This document shows, in pieces, positions 57,454 to 61,276 of a stretch of 61,276 nucleotides of DNA. Under the pieces are notes generated by a model. The model was not told the DNA's origin. It did not search any database and saw nothing but the letters and a program-made list of their open reading frames with translations. Origin of the DNA: Bradyrhizobium sp. Leo170. Its GTDB lineage: Bacteria > Pseudomonadota > Alphaproteobacteria > Rhizobiales > Xanthobacteraceae. The stretch spans positions 1 to 61,276 of the forward strand of contig NZ_PSRR01000012.1 of assembly GCF_004296405.1 (NCBI RefSeq). The letters run 5' to 3'. Position numbers and translations under genes: made by a program. Each line of letters opens with the position of its first letter. Positions within the stretch are counted from its first letter, which is position 1.

Positions 57454-58467
57454 ATGCTGGAAAAATTCGCGCGCTATCCGCTCACCTTCGGGCCGACGCA
57501 TATCGAGAAGCTGGAGCGGCTTTCGAAACATCTCGGCGGCAAGGTCGAGATCTTTGCCAAGCGCGAGGACTGCAATTCGGGGCTCGCCTTCGGCGGCAAC
57601 AAATTGCGCAAACTCGAATACATCATCCCCGATGCGATCGCGTCCAACGCCGACACGCTGGTGTCGATCGGCGGCGTGCAGTCGAACCACACCCGCATGG
57701 TTGCGGCCGTCGCCGCCAAGATCGGCATGAAGTGCCGCCTAGTGCAGGAAAGCTGGGTGCCGCACGAGGATGCGGTCTATGACCGCGTCGGCAACATCCT
57801 GCTCAGCCGCGTGATGGGCGCCGATGTGCGCCTGGTCGACGACGGCTTTGACATTGGCATCCGCAAGAGCTGGGAGCAGGCGATCGAGGAGGTGAAGGCC
57901 AAGGGCGGCAAGCCCTATGCGATCCCGGCCGGCGCCTCCGTGCACAAATATGGCGGGCTCGGCTATGTCGGCTTCGCCGAGGAGGTGCGGGCGCAGGAGA
58001 AGGAGCTCGGCTTCAGCTTCGACTATATCGTGGTCTGCACCGTGACCGGCTCGACCCATGCCGGCATGCTGGTCGGCTTCGCCGCCGACGGCCGCGCGCG
58101 AAACGTGATCGGCATCGATGCCTCCTTCACGCCGGCGCAGACGAAGGCGCAGGTGCTTTCGATTGCGCGGAACACTGCCGATCTCGTCGAGCTCGGCCGT
58201 GATATCGTCGAAGACGATGTGGTGCTGCTCGAAGATTACGCCTATCCGGCTTACGGCGTGCCGTCGGACGCGACCAAAGAGGCGATCCGGCTCTGCGCGC
58301 GGCTGGAAGGCATGATCACCGATCCCGTCTACGAGGGCAAATCCATGCAGGGCATGATCGACCTCGTGCAGAAGGGCTTCTTTCCGGCCGGCTCGAAAGT
58401 GCTCTACGCCCATCTCGGCGGCGCGCCGGCAATCAACGGTTATGCGTACACGTTCCGAAATGGGTGA
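57454..58467 (+). CDS. acdS: 1-aminocyclopropane-1-carboxylate deaminase
   Basis: A 337-residue PLP enzyme starting [23 protein letters not shown]-binding Lys50 in [10 protein letters not shown], the [11 protein letters not shown] loop, [10 protein letters not shown] phosphate loop, and the ACC-deaminase-specific pair: Glu294 (DPVYEGKS) and Leu321 (YAHLGG), which correspond to Glu295 and Leu322 that separate it from D-cysteine desulfhydrase. Converts ACC to 2-oxobutanoate and ammonia, lowering plant ethylene. GGGGACCACG precedes ATG. Divergent to acdR. Length equals that of known rhizobial AcdS. Confidence 0.96.
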   Translation: MLEKFARYPLTFGPTHIEKLERLSKHLGGKVEIFAKREDCNSGLAFGGNKLRKLEYIIPDAIASNADTLVSIGGVQSNHTRMVAAVAAKIGMKCRLVQESWVPHEDAVYDRVGNILLSRVMGADVRLVDDGFDIGIRKSWEQAIEEVKAKGGKPYAIPAGASVHKYGGLGYVGFAEEVRAQEKELGFSFDYIVVCTVTGSTHAGMLVGFAADGRARNVIGIDASFTPAQTKAQVLSIARNTADLVELGRDIVEDDVVLLEDYAYPAYGVPSDATKEAIRLCARLEGMITDPVYEGKSMQGMIDLVQKGFFPAGSKVLYAHLGGAPAINGYAYTFRNG

Positions 58468-58476
58468 CGCGACGGA

Positions 58477-58573
58477 GAGCCGTAGGGTGGGCAAAGCGAA
58501 GCGTGCCCACCCTTTCGAGCGGAGTGTTGATGGTGGGCACGGCGCAAGTGCGCCTTTGCCCACCCTACGGCTC
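58477..58573 (+). repeat. Long inverted repeat after acdS
   Basis: Perfect 20-bp arms: GAGCCGTAGGGTGGGCAAAG and its complement at 58554-58573, with an inner TGCCCACC/GGTGGGCA pair. A dispersed palindrome of the genus that may terminate acdS transcription. Confidence 0.8.
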
Positions 58574-58719
58574 CTCACTTTGTGGTTGACGAGATTTTGC
58601 ACTAAGAACAAAATGGGAACATTAAGCGTGGCTGCGCCGCCCGACAGTCGACGTTCGCGTGCAGCTTGCGGATGAGTTCCGAAGCTTCCTATGATGGGGC
58701 CCTGGCTGGGGAGTGAAGT

Positions 58720-59994
58720 ATGAGATTTGCGATCAGCGCGGTCGTCGCGGCCGCGTGCGTTGTTTTGTCCGTGACGTCGTCGCATGCGCGCGGGCCGTAT
58801 GGCTCGATCACGATAGGCAACTGGCAGGGCGGCGCCTATACCGACGACAACAGCGGCAACTTCACTCATTGCGCCGCCGGTGCCTCCTACCAGAGCGGTA
58901 TCTATTTTCTGGTCCTGATCGACGCCCGCGGCAATTGGCGCCTGGGATTTTCCCATCAAGGCTGGCGGTTGACGGCCGGCGAATCCTTTCCGATGACGCT
59001 GACCTTTGACGGCGAGCAGCCCTTCAACGTGTATGGGCGGCCGCTTGGGGCACAGCTCGTGGCGGTCGACATGCCGCTCAATTCGTCGCTGATCAATCAA
59101 TTTCGCAAGGCGCGGACGATGAGCGCGTTCGCCGAGGGCCAGCTCTTCCAGTTCAACCTGAACCAGACCGCGCAGCTATTGCCCGCGCTGGTCACTTGCG
59201 TCGAAAGCGTCAGGAAGAACGGGCTCGCCAATGCCGGTGAGTTCGCGGTCGCACCGCCGAAGCAGGCCGCCGCACCGTCGACGGCTGCGCCGGCGCAGCC
59301 CAGTGCCGCGCCGCCGAAGCAGGCCAAGCCCGTCAACAAGACCGGCACCGGCTTTGTGGTCAGCGGCAACGGACACATCGTCACCAACAACCACGTCATC
59401 AGTGGCTGCGACGAGATCAACGGCAATCTCGGCGGCGAAGCGCCGATCAAGCTACGGTTGGTCTCGAGCGACGAAACCAATGACCTGGCGCTGCTACAGG
59501 CACCGAGCCCGTTCAAGGAGGTCGCGACCATCCGGGAGTATTCGGTGCAAACCGGAGACGGCGTGATTGCGATCGGCTATCCCTATCACGGGCTGTTGAC
59601 GTCGGATTTCACCGTCACCACCGGCATCGTCAGTTCGATGAGCGGCATGTTCAACGACACCCGCTTTCTGCAGATCAGCGCCGCGGTGCAGCCAGGAAAC
59701 AGCGGCGGTCCGCTGCTCGACTTCACCGGCGCCCTGGTCGGCGTAGTCTCGGGCAAGCTCGATGCGATCAAGGTGGCGCAGGCGACCGGCAACATTCCCG
59801 AGAACATCAACTTCGCCATCAAGACCGGTGCCCTCAAGGATTTCCTCGACAACAGCGCGGTGGCGTATCGTGCCACCACACAACGTGACCCGAACAAGGA
59901 AACCGCCGAGATCGCGAAAGCCGCCCGCGGCTACACGCTCCTGATCTCCTGCACCGCGAGCGAGAGCGCGAGGGCGAAGAAGGCGGCTCGTTGA
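58720..59994 (+). CDS. Exported trypsin-like serine protease
   Basis: A 424-residue protein with signal peptide MRFAISAVVAAACVVLSVTS and AHA-like cleavage. An N-terminal beta domain (residues 25-165), then an Ala/Pro linker (APPKQAAAPSTAAPAQPSAA) and a trypsin/DegP-type domain: GTGFVVSGNGHIVTNNHVIS (His), SDETNDLALLQAP (Asp) and AAVQPGNSGGPLLD (Ser). No PDZ domain. Periplasmic or surface endopeptidase. GGGGAG precedes ATG. The fused N-terminal domain of unknown fold probably directs substrate or location. Confidence 0.9.
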   Translation: MRFAISAVVAAACVVLSVTSSHARGPYGSITIGNWQGGAYTDDNSGNFTHCAAGASYQSGIYFLVLIDARGNWRLGFSHQGWRLTAGESFPMTLTFDGEQPFNVYGRPLGAQLVAVDMPLNSSLINQFRKARTMSAFAEGQLFQFNLNQTAQLLPALVTCVESVRKNGLANAGEFAVAPPKQAAAPSTAAPAQPSAAPPKQAKPVNKTGTGFVVSGNGHIVTNNHVISGCDEINGNLGGEAPIKLRLVSSDETNDLALLQAPSPFKEVATIREYSVQTGDGVIAIGYPYHGLLTSDFTVTTGIVSSMSGMFNDTRFLQISAAVQPGNSGGPLLDFTGALVGVVSGKLDAIKVAQATGNIPENINFAIKTGALKDFLDNSAVAYRATTQRDPNKETAEIAKAARGYTLLISCTASESARAKKAAR

Positions 59995-60019
59995 CGCAGG
60001 CACGCCCGCCTATGGCGCG

Positions 60020-60961
60020 TCATGCCGCGCGTCGCAGCGTGTGCAGCGTAATCTCCGGCGGGCAGTTGAGGCGGACCGGCAGCAGGCTGGTGCCGGCGCC
60101 GACCGAGGTGTAGCCGGCCATCTTGCCGTAACTCCAGGCGCCGGCGCCGAAGGCACGCGGCAGCCTTGCTTCCAGCTTGATCGCGATGCCGCCGGGCAGG
60201 CAGAGCTGGCCGCCATGGGTATGCCCGCTCAGCATCAGGTCGAAGCTTGCGGCCGCCGCCGCCCGGTACACTTCCGGCGTATGCGAAAGCAGGATCGAGA
60301 AGGCGTCGCCGGGAATCGGCGCGGCGGCCTTGCCGATGTCGTCGGCGCGATAGAAATGCGCATCGTCGACGCCGGCGAGATAGATCGCTTGATCGCCGCG
60401 CCGGATCACCTCGCACTCGTTGAACAGCATCCGGATTCCCATCGCTTCCAACGCCGGCGTCATTCGGATCGTGTCGTGATTGCCAAGGATGCCGTACACC
60501 GGCGGCTTCAGCGCCGCGATCACCGGCGCAAGATAGTCGAGGCTCTTGTCGAAGGGACCAAAGGTCTGGCCGCGATAGTCGCCGGTCAGGACGCAAATGT
60601 CGTAGGCGAGGTTTGCGACCATGCCGGGCAGCCGCCGCATGGCGCCGGCACTCATGTCGGCGTGCAGGTCGCTGATATGCAGCATGGTGAAACCGTCAAA
60701 GCTCTTGGGCAACACGGTCGAGGCAAGCTCGTTCCGCCTGAGGCACACGCGGTCTGCGTTCTGCCGCGCACGGCCGTATAGCCCCGCAATTTTCAGCGCC
60801 GTTGCGATGACGCCCGGCGCAAGCAACGAGTTCTCCAGGTTGAAGAACAGCGTGCCCTGGCCGAACAGTTGCGCCTCATGCTCGGTCTCGTCGTTGAGCC
60901 GCCGCCTGACGTGCTCGGCGCCGATCCGCTTGATCAAGTCCTGAAGGCCCAATTCGTGCAT
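60020..60961 (-). CDS. Metallophosphoesterase (YaeI-like)
   Basis: A 313-residue protein. Phosphoesterase motifs: MLHISDLHADM (D-x-H), CVLTGDYRGQ (GD), GILGNHDTI (GNHD), ILLSHTPEV and LMLSGHTHGGQLCLPGG (GHTHGGQ). This is the YaeI/LpxG-like subfamily, often phosphodiesterases at the membrane; however, no strong transmembrane helix is seen, only a weakly hydrophobic stretch (LAPGVIATALKIAGLYG). Function not assignable. ATG 60973 is an equally possible start. Confidence 0.9.
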   Translation of the reverse strand: MHELGLQDLIKRIGAEHVRRRLNDETEHEAQLFGQGTLFFNLENSLLAPGVIATALKIAGLYGRARQNADRVCLRRNELASTVLPKSFDGFTMLHISDLHADMSAGAMRRLPGMVANLAYDICVLTGDYRGQTFGPFDKSLDYLAPVIAALKPPVYGILGNHDTIRMTPALEAMGIRMLFNECEVIRRGDQAIYLAGVDDAHFYRADDIGKAAAPIPGDAFSILLSHTPEVYRAAAAASFDLMLSGHTHGGQLCLPGGIAIKLEARLPRAFGAGAWSYGKMAGYTSVGAGTSLLPVRLNCPPEITLHTLRRAA

Positions 60962-61014
60962 GGCTGTCACCATAGCAAACGGGAATGTCGCCGCCTAACG
61001 CTGAGATCGGGCGT

Positions 61015-61276
61015 TCACCCTTCGGTCGCCCGTATCAGCGCGATCAGGTCGTCGCCGTAATGCTCGAGCTTCTTGTCGCCGATCCCGGCGATGCCGCGAA
61101 GCTGGTCGAGCGTCGTCGGGCGCATGGCGGCGATGCCGTCGATGGTGGAATCGTGCAGCACGACATAGGCGGGCACGCTGCGCTGCCGCGCCACCTCGGA
61201 ACGCCAGGCGCGCAGCGCGGCATGAAGCGTGGGATTGGCGGCCTTGCCCTGGCCGGCCGCCACAGGCGCAAGCTCG
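61015..61276 (-). CDS. recQ: ATP-dependent DNA helicase RecQ, C-terminal HRDC end (partial)
   Basis: The frame enters from the right edge and ends at 61015. The 86 visible residues are an HRDC domain: LHAALRAWRSEVARQRSVPA, YVVLHDSTIDGIAAMRPTTL, DQLRGIAGIGDKKLEHYGDD. This is the standard C-terminus of bacterial RecQ, which unwinds DNA in recombination and repair. RNase D also carries HRDC, but the SVPAYVVLHD form and terminal position fit RecQ better. The helicase core lies outside the window. Confidence 0.85.
   Translation of the reverse strand, partial: ELAPVAAGQGKAANPTLHAALRAWRSEVARQRSVPAYVVLHDSTIDGIAAMRPTTLDQLRGIAGIGDKKLEHYGDDLIALIRATEG

Noticed and set aside
57739..59100. 453-codon minus-strand frame across acdS and its downstream repeat
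   Set aside because: Antisense of acdS and of the inverted repeat; high GC keeps it open. acdS is unambiguous.
1..61276. CRISPR arrays, tRNA and rRNA genes
   Set aside because: No regularly spaced repeats beyond the three 21-bp tandem units, and no cloverleaf or rRNA signature was recognised by eye.

Overview
The window reads as chromosome of a high-GC alphaproteobacterium very close to Bradyrhizobium. The basis is a porin of the Rhizobiales Omp2b type, a phasin, an acdR/acdS pair, promoters of the EcfG general stress response type (GGAAC-N16/17-xGTT), and many tiny proteins (21 kb, 23.6 kb, 24.3 kb) that I recognise as typical of Bradyrhizobium genomes. No rRNA, tRNA or CRISPR array was seen.

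Layout. 0-13 kb is a worn, sparsely coding accessory region. It holds the tail of a DUF2075 helicase-like protein, a TPR relic, an L,D-transpeptidase, a 605-residue P-loop (zeta-toxin-like) protein, a phasin, an alpha/beta hydrolase, a LytS-type histidine kinase and a 713-residue protein with a HEPN-like RNase motif, separated by long decayed stretches with pseudogenes. 13.3-17.2 kb is the most system-like block: a three-gene operon with 4-bp overlaps (serine recombinase lacking a zinc ribbon, ParB-domain protein, RepB/ParB-like protein). It is read divergently from a small HTH protein whose 5' end is a 21-bp tandem repeat. A 31-bp sequence inside the repB-like gene recurs 7.8 kb away in the same orientation.

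17.4-30 kb carries an exported PAN-domain protein, two divergent clusters of very small genes, a fatty acid desaturase, a cold-shock protein, an S41 peptidase, a DnaB-helicase-like protein with a 5' frameshift, and a stress cluster (CsbD, two small exported proteins) with three EcfG-like promoters. A duplicated 110-bp element brackets the CsbD part.

30-47 kb is ordinary metabolic and regulatory chromosome: LysR and MarR regulators, a porin, a small catabolic group (amidohydrolase, MarR-GNAT regulator with a palindrome at its start codon, tricarboxylate-type binding protein, cyclase), cytochrome c, an esterase, a LysM protein, methanethiol oxidase/SBP56 coupled to a membrane protein, a beta-lactamase-fold hydrolase and a DUF992 protein. 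47-52 kb contains a DUF899 gene, a PQQ/heme alcohol dehydrogenase, and a truncated second copy of the DUF899 gene that cuts into a frameshifted acetyltransferase gene. 52-61 kb contains a 1060-residue receptor cyclase fusing a periplasmic NMT1/THI5-type binding domain, a Cache-like domain, HAMP and a class III adenylate cyclase. It also contains a carboxymuconolactone decarboxylase-like protein, two metallophosphoesterases, divergent acdR/acdS, a trypsin-like protease and the C-terminal end of recQ. Several long inverted repeats typical of this genus lie between genes.

Starts were chosen by Shine-Dalgarno spacing and family length. Homology statements come from recognising family motifs, not from a search.
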